Source: Nonomuraea jabiensis
Lineage (GTDB): Bacteria; Actinomycetota; Actinomycetes; Streptosporangiales; Streptosporangiaceae
Direction of reading: 5' to 3'
Assembly: GCF_014204795.1 (NCBI RefSeq)
Contig: NZ_JACHMB010000001.1
Span: 9,126,501 to 9,190,500, forward strand
DNA: 64,000 nt
The translations under genes and the position numbers were made by a program. Positions within the stretch are counted from its first letter, which is position 1; each line of letters begins with the position of its first letter. The notes below the pieces were generated by a model, which saw only the letters and a list, made by a program, of their open reading frames with translations, was not told the DNA's origin and did not search any database. Positions 1-9,361 of the stretch are shown here, piece by piece.

Positions 1-2514
1 GTTGACGAAGACCTTGGCGCAGTCGATCTCGCCGTCCTCGGGATCGGTGACCTTGATCTTGTACGGCACGTCCTGGCCGAACTGGATCGGCGTGCCGTTC
101 AGCGGGGTCTCGATGGTCACTGTGGGCCGGCTGTTGCCGGCGGTGATCTCGATGTTGGCGAAGCCCTCCTTGCCGGTGCTGTCGGTCACCTTGAGCTGGG
201 CGGTGAACCGGCCTGGGGTTTCGTACACGTGGGTGGCCTTGACCTGGGTGGAGTCGACGGTGCCGTCGCCGTCGAAGTCCCAGGCGTAGGTGAGCGAATC
301 GCCGTCCGGGTCGTAGCTGCCGGAGGCGTCGAACTCGACGGTCAGCGGGGTGACGCCGTCGACCCGCGAGGAGGTGGCCTTGGCCACCGGCGAGCGGGCG
401 CCGGCCGCGTAGTCGATCCGGTAGAGGCCGGAGTCGTTGTTGCCGCCGCCGAAGTCGGTGCCCCACTCCAGCAGGTACATCGCGCCGTCCGGGCCGAAGG
501 TCATGTCCATCGGCTTGAGGAAGGGCGTGGTCCCCAGGAAGCTGTTGATCTTGAGGACTTGGTCGTTGGAGTCGAGGTGGATCTCCTTGATGTAGTGGCG
601 CGACCACTCGTAGAAGAAGTTCACGCCGTCGAAGTAGGGCGGGAACTTGGTCTTCGAGGGGTTGTCCGCGTCGTAGCGGTAGACGGGGCCGCTCATCGGC
701 GCCGAGCCGCCCGAGCCGAGCTCGGGGAAGGTCGGGGAGGTGCTGTAGCCGTACCACATGATCGGCTTCTCGATCGGCGGCAGCTCGGTCAGGCCGGTGT
801 TGTTCGGTGACTCGTTGACGGGGGCGGCGCAGTTGAACTTGGCGCCGATCTCCTTGGTGTCCGGGTTGTACGGCGCGTACGGCTGGTTGTCACCGTGGCA
901 GAACGGCCAGCCGAAGTTGCCCGCCTTCTTGATGACGTTGTATTCCACCAGGCCCTCGGGGCCACGGTCGGTGGTGGGGCCGCCCCGGTCCGGGCCGTAG
1001 TCGGCCACGTGCAGGTAACCCGTCTTGGCGTCGACGGTGAACCGGAAGGGGTTGCGGAAGCCCATGGCGTAGATCTCGGGACGGGTCTTCGCGGTGCCCG
1101 GCGGGAAGAGGTTGCCCTCGGGAACGTCGTAGCCGCCGTCGGCCTTCGGCTTGATCCGCAGGATCTTACCGCGCAGGTCGTTGGTGTTGCCAGCGGTGCG
1201 GGCGGCGTCCAGCATGTGCTGACCGGGCCGCCAGTCGAGCGGCGCGTAGCCCTGCCAGTCGGGCGACAGGTTCGGAGGGACGTCGTCGCCGACGCTCAGG
1301 TAGAGGCTGCCGTCAGGGCCGAACTCGACCGCCCCGCCGGTGTGGCCTGGCTCGGGATAGGTCCGAGCGCGATAGGCGGGAATTTCGATGATCTTCTTCT
1401 CGGTGCTCAGGTCGATGGTGTCGCCCTGCACGGTGAACCGGGACAGCCGGTTGACGTCCTGGGCACTGTCGGCAGGCGACCAGTAGACATAGATCCACCC
1501 GTTCTGGGCGAATTTCGGGTCGAGTTCCATGCCGACCAGGCCGTCCTCGCCACCGGTGTAGACGTTGAGGGTGGCGGCGGTGACGGTCATGTGCGTGTCG
1601 GGCTTGTAGATCTTCACCTCGCCCTGGCGCTGGACGTAGAACACCCGCCCGTCGGGGGCGACGTCCAGTTCCATCGGGTTGCTGGTGTTGTCGTCCAGGG
1701 CGACCTTCTCGAAGCTGCTCCATACGGTGCCGCCGCAGTCGCCCGGCTGGGCGCCGGCCGCCCACTCGACGCCGCCGAGAACGTGCTCGCGGAACTCCGG
1801 CTCGGCATAGGCGGCCGACTCGTGTCCCATGGCGGTGGCCCACACCCGGGCGCCCTCGGCCTGGCGGCACCAGGAGATCGGGTGGTCAGGACCCATGGCG
1901 GAGGAGCCGGGGTCGTAGGTCGTCTCGTCCGCGGCGACCAGGACGTGCACGTTGCCGCGCGGGTTGGGCGCGAAGTTGTACCACTCCTCCGCACGCTGCC
2001 ACCGCTGGGGGAGGTTCTTGGTGGAGGGGTGCACGCGGTCGACGACCTTGGCCAGTCCTTGGAGCGTACCGGGCGAGTGCGCCGGCATGTGGGCGCCGCC
2101 GTTGATCAGCTCGTCCCACCAGGGGAACTCGTTCTCGATGCCCATGTCGAGCGCGTTGTGGACGGCCACGACGCCCTTGCCCGACCGGACGAACTTCTGC
2201 AGCGCCTGCCGCTGGGCGTCGTTCTCCCAGACCATGCCGGAGTTCTGCATCATGATCAGGACGTCGAACGTGGCCAGGTCGGTGTCGTTGAACACCGAGG
2301 AGTCGGCGCTCTGCACCACCTCGAAGTCATGGGCAGCGGCCAGCTCGTTCACCATCTGGATGCCGGCCGGGATGGAGGCGTGCACATATCCCGCTGCTTT
2401 GGTGAACAGCAGGGCACGGAAGCTGTGGAGGGTGGCACTGGTCGCGTGGGCGGGAGCCGGCGCCAGCGCCAGCAACAAGGCCGGGAGTAAGAGGGCAGTG
2501 AGAAATCGTCGCAT
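1..2514 (-). CDS. Secreted ThuA / sugar dehydrogenase (PQQ-type propeller) / PKD protein, 3' end outside window
   Basis: An open frame runs from the ATG at 2514 to the window edge (838 codons, no stop), so the C-terminus is missing. Residues 1-24 form a signal peptide (MRRFLTALLLPALLLALAPA then AHA). Residues about 30-255 resemble the ThuA amidotransferase-like fold (VVAVHNALD, MGHES). Residues about 260-705 look like a glucose/sorbosone dehydrogenase beta-propeller (DGRVFYVQRQGEVKIY, GMELDP, GFRNPFR, LLEWGTDFGGGN). About 708-790 is a PKD domain with DPDGDSLTYAWDFDGDG. The start has AGGAGAT six bases upstream. It is the last visible gene of the sugar operon, and an extracellular role in sugar oxidation or glycan processing is inferred. 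Domain order is seen; substrate is unknown. Confidence 0.88.
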   Translation of the reverse strand, partial: MRRFLTALLLPALLLALAPAPAHATSATLHSFRALLFTKAAGYVHASIPAGIQMVNELAAAHDFEVVQSADSSVFNDTDLATFDVLIMMQNSGMVWENDAQRQALQKFVRSGKGVVAVHNALDMGIENEFPWWDELINGGAHMPAHSPGTLQGLAKVVDRVHPSTKNLPQRWQRAEEWYNFAPNPRGNVHVLVAADETTYDPGSSAMGPDHPISWCRQAEGARVWATAMGHESAAYAEPEFREHVLGGVEWAAGAQPGDCGGTVWSSFEKVALDDNTSNPMELDVAPDGRVFYVQRQGEVKIYKPDTHMTVTAATLNVYTGGEDGLVGMELDPKFAQNGWIYVYWSPADSAQDVNRLSRFTVQGDTIDLSTEKKIIEIPAYRARTYPEPGHTGGAVEFGPDGSLYLSVGDDVPPNLSPDWQGYAPLDWRPGQHMLDAARTAGNTNDLRGKILRIKPKADGGYDVPEGNLFPPGTAKTRPEIYAMGFRNPFRFTVDAKTGYLHVADYGPDRGGPTTDRGPEGLVEYNVIKKAGNFGWPFCHGDNQPYAPYNPDTKEIGAKFNCAAPVNESPNNTGLTELPPIEKPIMWYGYSTSPTFPELGSGGSAPMSGPVYRYDADNPSKTKFPPYFDGVNFFYEWSRHYIKEIHLDSNDQVLKINSFLGTTPFLKPMDMTFGPDGAMYLLEWGTDFGGGNNDSGLYRIDYAAGARSPVAKATSSRVDGVTPLTVEFDASGSYDPDGDSLTYAWDFDGDGTVDSTQVKATHVYETPGRFTAQLKVTDSTGKEGFANIEITAGNSRPTVTIETPLNGTPIQFGQDVPYKIKVTDPEDGEIDCAKVFVN

Positions 2515-2539
2515 GGCGAATCTCCTGGGGGGTGTGGCG

Positions 2540-2558
2540 ACACCTCGGAACGAGGTGT
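2540..2558. promoter_or_regulatory. Hairpin in the leader before the ThuA gene
   Basis: ACACCTC and GAGGTGT form a perfect 7-bp inverted repeat around a GGAAC loop, 26 bases upstream of the ThuA-gene start. The 185-bp gap holding it is the longest in this operon. No T-run follows, so it is more likely an operator or mRNA processing/attenuation hairpin than a terminator. Confidence 0.35.
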
Positions 2559-2699
2559 GAAGGAACGCTGCTGGGAAGGCGCGCGCCACTGGGGGCGCAC
2601 GCCGATGGGCGGTCAGGGGGTGCGCAGGTGAGCTGGAGTCGGACGGCGAGCAGGCGTCGGGGGCGCGAAGGTGACCCGGTGTCGGAGGGGCGAGCGGTG

Positions 2700-3533
2700 T
2701 CAGAGGGTGCGCAGGTAGGCGAGGCCGTCCACGGCGAGCGCGTCCTGGCTTTCGGCGAGGGGCCGCCAGATGGAGGCCGCGGTGGCGATGGTCTGGTTGT
2801 GCGCGGTGAAGGACTCGATGACGAGCGGCCCGTCATAGCCGGTGTCGTGCAGCGCTTGGGTGAAGCGGGGCCAGTCGAAGCGGTCGGCGCCCGGCGTGCC
2901 GCGGTCCGTGCCGCACACCTGCACGTGCGCGATCCGGCCGGCCGCGGCCCGGGCCGCCTGGGCGGGGTCTTTCTCCTCGATGTTCATGTGGTAGATGTCG
3001 AGGGCCAGGTGGCAGTCCTCGGGCAGCGCGTCGAGGGCCTGTTCGACGGTGTTGATGAGGCTGGTCTCGTACCGGTTGAGCGGTTCGACCGCGAGTTTGA
3101 TCCCGCGCTCGGCCGCGTGGTCCAGGACGGGCCGCAGGTTCTGGCGCAGTTCGGTGTAGGCGGCGCGGCGCTCGTCGGGTGACAGCCGCCAGGTTCGGCC
3201 GACGGAGGCGTATGCCGGCCCCCCGATCATCGGGGAGCCGACGGTCACCGCCACGTCGACGCAGTGCCGCAGATAGTCCTGGGTGTCGCGGACGGTTTCG
3301 GGGCAGGCGGCCACGAGCTCGCGCCCCGGCGGCATGACCAGGACCACGGACGCGGCCAGCCCGTGCTCGGCCAGCACCGTCGCGGCCTTGTCCGGGTTCC
3401 AGTCGCCGGGCTGCTCGACGGGCAGCTCGATGACGTCGAAGCCCCACCCGGCGATGCGGGGGGCGAGCCGCGCCAGGTCGTCGTCGGTCAGCGGGGAGAC
3501 CCAGACCCAGGTGTTCACGCCGATGGAGTACAT
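2700..3533 (-). CDS. Sugar phosphate isomerase/epimerase, D-tagatose/D-psicose 3-epimerase-like
   Basis: A 277-aa TIM-barrel protein starting MYSIGVNTWVW. Features of the ketose 3-epimerase group can be read: EPLNRYETSLINTVEQALD near residue 150 (first metal-binding Glu), LDIYHMNIEE near 174-184 (metal Asp and substrate residues), HVQVCGTDRG near 200, and VIESF near 237 (second Glu). These are the four metal ligands expected in the family. It lies 26 bp after the sugar-binding lipoprotein gene in the same direction, so it probably converts the imported sugar. The ATG at 3533 is chosen because an upstream in-frame extension only runs through the lipoprotein gene in another frame. Exact ketose is unknown. 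Confidence 0.85.
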   Translation of the reverse strand: MYSIGVNTWVWVSPLTDDDLARLAPRIAGWGFDVIELPVEQPGDWNPDKAATVLAEHGLAASVVLVMPPGRELVAACPETVRDTQDYLRHCVDVAVTVGSPMIGGPAYASVGRTWRLSPDERRAAYTELRQNLRPVLDHAAERGIKLAVEPLNRYETSLINTVEQALDALPEDCHLALDIYHMNIEEKDPAQAARAAAGRIAHVQVCGTDRGTPGADRFDWPRFTQALHDTGYDGPLVIESFTAHNQTIATAASIWRPLAESQDALAVDGLAYLRTL

Positions 3534-3559
3534 GCGCCTCTCTTCGCGGTCGGTGCCGA

Positions 3560-4768
3560 TCAGTTCTTCTTCCCGCCCCAGGTCTCCGGGAACCCGGGCA
3601 GGGTCTCGCAGCCGCACAGCGCGTAGTGCAGCGGCGGCATGTTGGGCTTGAGGTACGTCGACAGGTTCTCCGAGGTGACCTTCGGCTGCGGCAGGTTCCA
3701 CATCTTGGGCACCTCCTCGCCCTTGAGGATCTTCAGCGCGGCGATGATCGGGGTGCGCCACTGGTAGGTCGGGTACGTGGGCGCGACGGCGGTGAGGCCC
3801 GCGTCCTTCCATTTCTGCAGGAAGTCCTGCTGGTCCTCGCCGTTGATCGGCGGCACCGGCAGGCCCGCGTCCTCGAACGCCTCGATGGCCGCCACCGCCG
3901 TGGCTCCCGCGTCCATCCAGACGCCGTCGATCTTGCCGTACCGCTGGATGTAGTCGCTGACGATGCTCTTGGTCTTGGCGGCGTCGCCGTCGGTGAACTC
4001 CACTCCCACGACCTGGACCTTGCTCTTGTCGAAGACCACCTTCGCCGCCGACCAGCGGGTCTCCAGCACGTCCACGCCGGGCAGGATGCGCAGCGCCAGC
4101 ACCTTCCCGCCCGCCGGCACCTTCTCCACCAGGAACTCGGCGGCGTCGGCGCCGAAGGCATAGCCGCCGATGGGCTTGATGAAGGTCACCGGGCAGTCGG
4201 TCTGCACTCCCCGGTCGAACACGATGACGGGCACCTTCCCGCACGCCGCCGTCACGGCCGGGGTGAGCGTGGCCGTGGTGTTCGGCGAGACGATCAGCGC
4301 GTCGCACCCCTTGGCCTGCAGCTCGGCGATGTCGGAGATCTGCTTGTCGTCCTTGCCCTCGGCATCCAGCGCGGTGAACGTGGAGATCTCCTTGTGCAGG
4401 CCCACCTCGGCCTGCATCGACTTCCAGCCGACCTGGCGCCAGGGGTTGTTGACCGCCGCGTTGGAGAAGCACAGCTGGTACGGGCCGTCCTTCTTGTACT
4501 TCGCCGTGTCGACCATCTTCGGGGCGATGGCCTGCTCCCAGGGCTTGTCGGAGGGACCCTGCGGCGTCTGGGAGCGCATGGCCAGCTGGGCGTCGAAGTC
4601 CGCCTGCACGAAGAACTTCGACTGCGCGCCCGTGCCCGAACCCTGGGCACTCTGACTGGCGCTCGTGGCGGGAGCCGCGGACTGGGTGGTGGACGCCGGC
4701 TTGTCGGTGGTGCAGCCGGCGAGGACGAGAACGGCGAACACGGCGACTGCGGCCTTATGACGCGGCAT
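3560..4768 (-). CDS. Sugar ABC transporter substrate-binding lipoprotein
   Basis: The 402-aa product begins with a lipoprotein signal whose lipobox is LAGC, with Cys at residue 19. A Ser/Thr/Gln-rich linker follows, then a periplasmic-binding-protein fold of the ribose/xylose type (KGCDALIVSPNTTATLTPAV, VIVFDRGVQTDCPVTFI, DGVWMDAGATAVAAIEAFED). It follows two RbsC-type permeases and a double ABC ATPase, matching a carbohydrate uptake class 2 system. The start overlaps the upstream permease end by 14 nt. It would be anchored to the outer face of the membrane and deliver the sugar or cyclitol. Ligand cannot be read from sequence. Confidence 0.9.
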   Translation of the reverse strand: MPRHKAAVAVFAVLVLAGCTTDKPASTTQSAAPATSASQSAQGSGTGAQSKFFVQADFDAQLAMRSQTPQGPSDKPWEQAIAPKMVDTAKYKKDGPYQLCFSNAAVNNPWRQVGWKSMQAEVGLHKEISTFTALDAEGKDDKQISDIAELQAKGCDALIVSPNTTATLTPAVTAACGKVPVIVFDRGVQTDCPVTFIKPIGGYAFGADAAEFLVEKVPAGGKVLALRILPGVDVLETRWSAAKVVFDKSKVQVVGVEFTDGDAAKTKSIVSDYIQRYGKIDGVWMDAGATAVAAIEAFEDAGLPVPPINGEDQQDFLQKWKDAGLTAVAPTYPTYQWRTPIIAALKILKGEEVPKMWNLPQPKVTSENLSTYLKPNMPPLHYALCGCETLPGFPETWGGKKN

Positions 4769-5705
4769 GTGCGTCTCCTCTTCGGGGGGTGAACGTCCGG
4801 GGAAGCCGGATGGCTCTGGCCGCGACCGCGGCGATGATGATGACGCCCTGCACGGTGAACTCCAGCGCCCCCGAGATTCCGTACAGGTTGAGCAGGGTGA
4901 ACAGGGCCTCCAGGGTGAAGGCGCCGGCCATGGCGGCCGGTACGGAGCCGCGGCCGCCGCCGAGCGCCACGCCGCCGAGGACGACCGCGGTGATGGCGGA
5001 GAACTCCAGTCCCTGGCCGACCTGTGCCGAGACTCCGGCGAACCCGCCGAGCAGGATCGCCGCGACGGCGGCGGCCAGGCCGGAGAGCATGAAGGCGAAG
5101 ATCTTGGCCCGGTTGACCCGGACCCCGGACAGTGCCGCGGCGCGCTCGTTGTCGCCGGTGGCCATCAGGGTCTTGCCGAAGTCGGCGCGCATGAGCCAGA
5201 TCGCCGCCGCCCCCATGGCCAGCAGGATCAGCACCGACCATGGCACCGGTCCGAGGCTGCCGCGGCCGAACATCCGGAAGCCTTCCGACAGGGCGCCGCG
5301 GGGCGCGCCGCCGGTCCAGAGGAAGACCGCTCCGCTGAGGATGAGCAGCATGCCGAGCGTCACGATGAACGACGGCACCCGCAATTTGGTGGTGGCCATG
5401 CCGTTGACCAGTCCGACGAGCAGGCCGACGACGATCAGCAGGGCGATGACCGGCCAGGTGGCGGACTCCTCGCCGTCGATGAGCCGCGCGGCGATCACTA
5501 CTTCGGCCGTCACCAGCGAGCCGACCGACAGGTCGAACTCGCCGGAGACGATGACGAAATACTGCCCCGCGGCCAGGATCACCAGCGGCGCGGCCCGTTT
5601 GAGGAACGCCAGGAACCCGGCGGGCTCCAGAAAATGGGGGTTGGCGACCGCGATCGCGGCCAGCAGAATCGCGAGGACCGCGAGGATGGGAAGCGCCCTT
5701 TTCAT
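4755..5705 (-). CDS. Sugar ABC transporter permease (RbsC-like), second
   Basis: A 316-aa integral membrane protein with a BPD_transp_2 pattern: hydrophobic segments from the N-terminus, the AAGQYFVIVSGEFDLSVGS segment (the G-DLSVGS loop is typical of RbsC), and VNGMATTKLRVPSFIVTLG. Near the C-terminus VLGGVALGGGRGSV is the conserved loop. It starts in an ATGA overlap with the preceding permease, so the two are translationally coupled and likely form a heterodimeric channel. Confidence 0.9.
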   Translation of the reverse strand: MKRALPILAVLAILLAAIAVANPHFLEPAGFLAFLKRAAPLVILAAGQYFVIVSGEFDLSVGSLVTAEVVIAARLIDGEESATWPVIALLIVVGLLVGLVNGMATTKLRVPSFIVTLGMLLILSGAVFLWTGGAPRGALSEGFRMFGRGSLGPVPWSVLILLAMGAAAIWLMRADFGKTLMATGDNERAAALSGVRVNRAKIFAFMLSGLAAAVAAILLGGFAGVSAQVGQGLEFSAITAVVLGGVALGGGRGSVPAAMAGAFTLEALFTLLNLYGISGALEFTVQGVIIIAAVAARAIRLPRTFTPRRGDAHAAS

Positions 5706-6715
5706 GTCGACCGCCCCTTGATGCGCCGGGCGTAGGCGGCCACCGCGATGACGATGACCACGCCGCGGACCACGTCCTTGACGAAGGAGTTGATTTCGAG
5801 CTGGTTGAAGATGGTGTCCAGGATGGCCAGCAGCAGGACCCCGCCCACGGTTCCGGCGACCCCGCCCTTGCCGCCGGCCAGGGCGGTCCCGCCGAGCACG
5901 ACCGCGGCGATGGACTCCAGGTCGTAGCCGCCGTCGGTGCCGACCGTGGGCGCGCCGGCCCCGAGCCTGCCGGCCAGCAGCAGGCCCGCGATGCCGGCGC
6001 AGACCGAGCAGAGCACGTGCGTGATCACGATGGTCCGGCTGGTGCGGATGCCGGACAGCCGGGCGACCTCCTCGTTCCCGCCGACCGCGTAGATCCGGTA
6101 GCCCAGCCGGGTCCTGCTCAGCAGGAACCAGGCCACGACGGCCACGCCCGCCCAGAGCAGGGCGGAGAGGGGGATCGGCCCGATCCGGGAGTAGCCGAGC
6201 AACTGGAACGACTCGGGCACCTTGCCCGCCGGGCCGTCGTACAGGTGGTCGACGATGCCCCTGATGATGAGGGCGACGCCGAGCGTGGCGATGAAGGCGT
6301 GAACCTGGAGCCTGGTGATGACCAGCCCGTTGACCAGCCCCACCAGCGCGCTGACGGCCAGCACCGCGGCGACCGCCGGCAGGATGTTGCCGTCCCGGCC
6401 CGCCATGATCTCCGCCGCGACCAGCGAGGTCAGGCTGATCAGGTACGCCACCGACAGATCGAGCGAGCCGGCCAGGATGGCCAGTGTCTGACCGATCGCC
6501 ACGATGCCGAGGGCCGCCGAGCGCTGCTGGATCCCGACGACGCTTTCCATGGTCAGGAACTGGCCGCCGTCGAGCGCGACGAGGACCCAGCCGACCGCGA
6601 TCAGGCCGAACAGCGCGAGGAACACCATCTGCGTGGGCTCACGTAACCGGGCCGCCAGGCCGCCTCGTGCCTCGCTGCCGAGGGCGGGACGGCGACTGCG
6701 TGAGAGGGTGTCCAT
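5702..6715 (-). CDS. Sugar ABC transporter permease (RbsC-like), first
   Basis: A 337-aa permease. The N-terminal 30 residues are basic and cytosolic. IGQTLAILAGSLDLSVAYLI and VNGLVITRLQVHAFIATLG are the family motifs, and VVLGGTALAGGKGGVAGT is the late loop. The start directly abuts the ATPase stop at 6716. It pairs with the downstream permease. Confidence 0.9.
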   Translation of the reverse strand: MDTLSRSRRPALGSEARGGLAARLREPTQMVFLALFGLIAVGWVLVALDGGQFLTMESVVGIQQRSAALGIVAIGQTLAILAGSLDLSVAYLISLTSLVAAEIMAGRDGNILPAVAAVLAVSALVGLVNGLVITRLQVHAFIATLGVALIIRGIVDHLYDGPAGKVPESFQLLGYSRIGPIPLSALLWAGVAVVAWFLLSRTRLGYRIYAVGGNEEVARLSGIRTSRTIVITHVLCSVCAGIAGLLLAGRLGAGAPTVGTDGGYDLESIAAVVLGGTALAGGKGGVAGTVGGVLLLAILDTIFNQLEINSFVKDVVRGVVIVIAVAAYARRIKGRST

Positions 6716-8164
6716 TCAGGCCACCTCGCTCGCGGCCAGGCGCATGACGGCCTCCTCCGAAGGGCCGGCCGGCAGCGTGCCCGCGATGCGGCCGTCGCGC
6801 AGGACGACGACGCGGTCGCTCATGCCGATCAGCTCGGGCAGCTCGGACGAGATCATCATGATGGCCATGCCGTCGTTGGCCAGCTCGCGCATCAGGTCGT
6901 GGATGGCGGCCTTGGCCCCGACATCGACACCCCTGGTCGGCTCGTCGAACAGCAGCACGCGCGGCGCCATCGTCATCCATTTCGCCAGCACGACCTTCTG
7001 CTGGTTGCCTCCCGACAGGTAGCGGACCTCCTGTTCCTGGCGCGGAGGCGAGAGGCGTACCCGTTCGAGCAGGTCGCCGACGCCGTCGCGGCCCTTGGCG
7101 CCCGTCGCGCGGGCGACGAGCAGGGCGTTGTCGCGTACGGACTGGCGCAGCGCGAGCCCTTCGGCCTTGCGGTCCTCGGTGACGAGACCGATGCCGAGGG
7201 CCACGCCTTCCCGGACGGAGCGGGGGCGTGATGGGGTCATCTCGCCCGTGGCGAACGGCTCCGCGCCGAAGATCGCCTTGGCGAGTTCCGACCGGCCGGA
7301 CCCCTGCAGGCCGGCGATGCCGACGATCTCCCCGGCGCGCAGCTCCAGATCGATGTCGCGGAGCTTGTGGTTGCCCGCTCGGTGCAGGCTGAGCCGTACC
7401 TCGCCGGCGCCGGTCGAGCGGGGCGGAAAGTAGGTGCCGAGATCGCGGCCCACCATCAGGCGGATCAGCTCGTCGGGGGTCACCTCGCCGATCGGGAGCG
7501 TGGTGACGAGCTTGCCGTCCTTGAGCACGGTGACCCGGTCGGCGAGGTCGAACACCTCGCGTAATCGGTGGGAGATGTACACGACGGCGACTCCACGCTC
7601 CCGCAGCCGCCCGATCAGCCGGTAGAGCAGCTCGACCTCGTGCTCGGCGAGCGCCGCGCTGGGCTCGTCCATGACGACGAGCCGGGCGTTCACCGACAAC
7701 GCCTTGACGATCTCCACGACCTGCTGCTGGGCCACCGACAAGCGCTTGACGGCGTCACGCGGGCCGAAGGAGTGCTCGCCGAGCTCATCGAGGAGCCGCG
7801 CGGTCGCCTGCTCCATGGCGGCCCGGTCCACCAGGCCGCGCCTGACGGGCTCGCGCCCGAGGAAGACGTTCTCGGCGACGGTGCGCTCGGGCAGCAGGTT
7901 GAACTCCTGGTAGATGATCGCGATGCCGGAGCGCTGCGCGTCCAGGGGGTGGCCGAAGGAAACCGGCCGACCGTCGATCTCGACGGTGCCCTCGTCCGGC
8001 GCGTGCACCCCGCAGATGATCTTCATGAGGGTGGACTTTCCGGCGCCGTTCTCGCCGACGACGGCGTGGACCTCGCCGGCCGCCACGTCCAGGTCGACGC
8101 CGGACAGCACCCGCACGCCCAGGAAGCTCTTGCCGATGCCGCGCATGCTCAGCACTCGGTCCAC
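6716..8164 (-). CDS. Sugar ABC transporter ATP-binding protein, two ABC domains (RbsA/MglA-like)
   Basis: The 482-aa protein carries two tandem ABC cassettes. The first has Walker A GENGAGKST at 37-45, an NLLPERTVAENVFLG segment and VVMDEPSAAL. The second has a degenerate Walker A (GLQGSGRSE), signature LSGGNQQKV and LLFDEPTRGVDVGAK. A degraded second P-loop is normal in RbsA-type ATPases. The start overlaps the end of the oxidoreductase gene by 16 nt. It powers import through the two downstream permeases. Confidence 0.93.
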   Translation of the reverse strand: MDRVLSMRGIGKSFLGVRVLSGVDLDVAAGEVHAVVGENGAGKSTLMKIICGVHAPDEGTVEIDGRPVSFGHPLDAQRSGIAIIYQEFNLLPERTVAENVFLGREPVRRGLVDRAAMEQATARLLDELGEHSFGPRDAVKRLSVAQQQVVEIVKALSVNARLVVMDEPSAALAEHEVELLYRLIGRLRERGVAVVYISHRLREVFDLADRVTVLKDGKLVTTLPIGEVTPDELIRLMVGRDLGTYFPPRSTGAGEVRLSLHRAGNHKLRDIDLELRAGEIVGIAGLQGSGRSELAKAIFGAEPFATGEMTPSRPRSVREGVALGIGLVTEDRKAEGLALRQSVRDNALLVARATGAKGRDGVGDLLERVRLSPPRQEQEVRYLSGGNQQKVVLAKWMTMAPRVLLFDEPTRGVDVGAKAAIHDLMRELANDGMAIMMISSELPELIGMSDRVVVLRDGRIAGTLPAGPSEEAVMRLAASEVA

Positions 8165-9243
8165 CCCCCGGTCCGCGCCGAGGTCAGGACGGCCTCGCAG
8201 ATGGCGGCGGCTCGGGCGCCGTCCGCGAACACCGGCAACCCGTCACGATGCTCGCCACGGAGCGCGGCGTAGGTGTCGGCGACGAAGGCGTCGAAGCAGT
8301 CATGGTAGCCCTGAGGGTGTCCGGCCGGGAGCGGCGAATACGGCTGGGCCGCCGCGGAAAGGATCGCCGGGTCGCGCATGAGCGTCCGCGATCCGCTGCG
8401 GTCGCCGACCCAGAGAAGCTCGGGCTGCTCCTGGTCGAACGCGAGGCTCGCCTCGGTGCCTGAGATCTCCAGGAACAGGCGGTTCTTGCGGCCCGGGGAG
8501 ACCTGGCTCGTGGCGAGCGTGCCGAGGGCGCCGGAGGCGGTGCGGAACTGGACGGTCGCCACGTCCTCCGTCACGACGGGCGCGTTGGTCGCCCGGCTGG
8601 ACTGGACGATGGCGGTCTGCGCGCAGACGCTGACGATGCGGTCGGCGGTGACGAACTCCGCCAGGTCGCACCAGTGGGAGCCGATGTCGGCGAATGTCCG
8701 GCTGGGCCCGCCGAGCTCGGGGTCCACCCTCCAGTTGTCGTCGTCCGCGCGGAGCAGCCAATCCTGCAGATAGCTTCCCTGGATCAAGCTGATCCTGCCG
8801 ATGTCACCGCGGGCGACCCGCTCCCGCGCCTCCCGCACCATGGCGTGGAAGCGGTACACGAACGGCACCGTCGCGACCAGTCCCGCCTCGGCCGCCCGGC
8901 CCGCCATGAGCGCGGCGGTCATCGCGTCGCCGGCCAGCGGTTTCTCGCAGACGACGGCCAGCCCGGCCGACAGCGCTTTGAGGACGAACGGGGCGTGGAG
9001 ATGGTTGGGGGTGCAGATATGCACCAGATCGATCTCGCCCGACTCGATGAGCTCGTCGCCGGAGGCGAAGACCCTGGCAGCACCCAGTCCGGCCTCCTGC
9101 GCCTTCTCTAATCGCGACCCGGCCACGCCGGCGATCGTTGCCCCGGCCATGCGCGCGGCGCGGGCATGCACCCGGCCCATGAAACCGGTGCCGACGATCC
9201 CTACACGCGGAGCATCATCCGGTTTCCGGCTTATGTCCTTCAT
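8149..9243 (-). CDS. Gfo/Idh/MocA family oxidoreductase
   Basis: A 364-aa NAD(P)-dependent sugar or cyclitol dehydrogenase. The Rossmann motif VGIVGTGFMGRVHARAA is near residue 13. The EKPLAGDAMTA segment, with the catalytic Lys of EKP, is near 100. The C-terminal beta-sheet domain includes DIGSHWCDLAEFV. The ATG at 9243 is preferred to an in-frame ATG at 9339 because the Rossmann fold begins just after it and a promoter lies immediately upstream. It is the first gene of the operon, and inositol dehydrogenases belong to this family. Substrate is inferred only from context. Confidence 0.85.
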   Translation of the reverse strand: MKDISRKPDDAPRVGIVGTGFMGRVHARAARMAGATIAGVAGSRLEKAQEAGLGAARVFASGDELIESGEIDLVHICTPNHLHAPFVLKALSAGLAVVCEKPLAGDAMTAALMAGRAAEAGLVATVPFVYRFHAMVREARERVARGDIGRISLIQGSYLQDWLLRADDDNWRVDPELGGPSRTFADIGSHWCDLAEFVTADRIVSVCAQTAIVQSSRATNAPVVTEDVATVQFRTASGALGTLATSQVSPGRKNRLFLEISGTEASLAFDQEQPELLWVGDRSGSRTLMRDPAILSAAAQPYSPLPAGHPQGYHDCFDAFVADTYAALRGEHRDGLPVFADGARAAAICEAVLTSARTGGWTEC

Positions 9244-9251
9244 GTTGCCGG

Positions 9252-9281
9252 ATGCTAGATCGCACTTATGCCGACGGTCAA
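9252..9281 (-). promoter_or_regulatory. Promoter of the sugar operon, near leaderless
   Basis: On the minus strand TTGACC (9281-9276) is followed after 18 bases by TAGCAT (9257-9252). The expected transcription start is about two bases before the ATG at 9243, and no Shine-Dalgarno sequence precedes that ATG, so the message may be leaderless. Confidence 0.5.
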
Positions 9282-9361
9282 GCAAAAGTTGAAGTGTAAA
9301 TGGCATAATTGCGCATGCGGGATCATATGAAGTGTGCATCTATCGACGAAATGGAGCGCTG

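Noticed and set aside
895..2490. Long plus-strand open frame of 531 codons
   Set aside because: It is the antisense of the ThuA/dehydrogenase gene, lacks domains and is Val/Gly/Arg-rich as expected for a GC-rich shadow.
2700..4472. 590-codon minus frame joining the epimerase with upstream sequence
   Set aside because: The first half is another frame of the lipoprotein gene. The real start is the ATG at 3533.
147..9300. Possible CRISPR array or tandem repeats in the sugar operon
   Set aside because: Scanning found only codon-bias repetition, with no spaced identical repeats.
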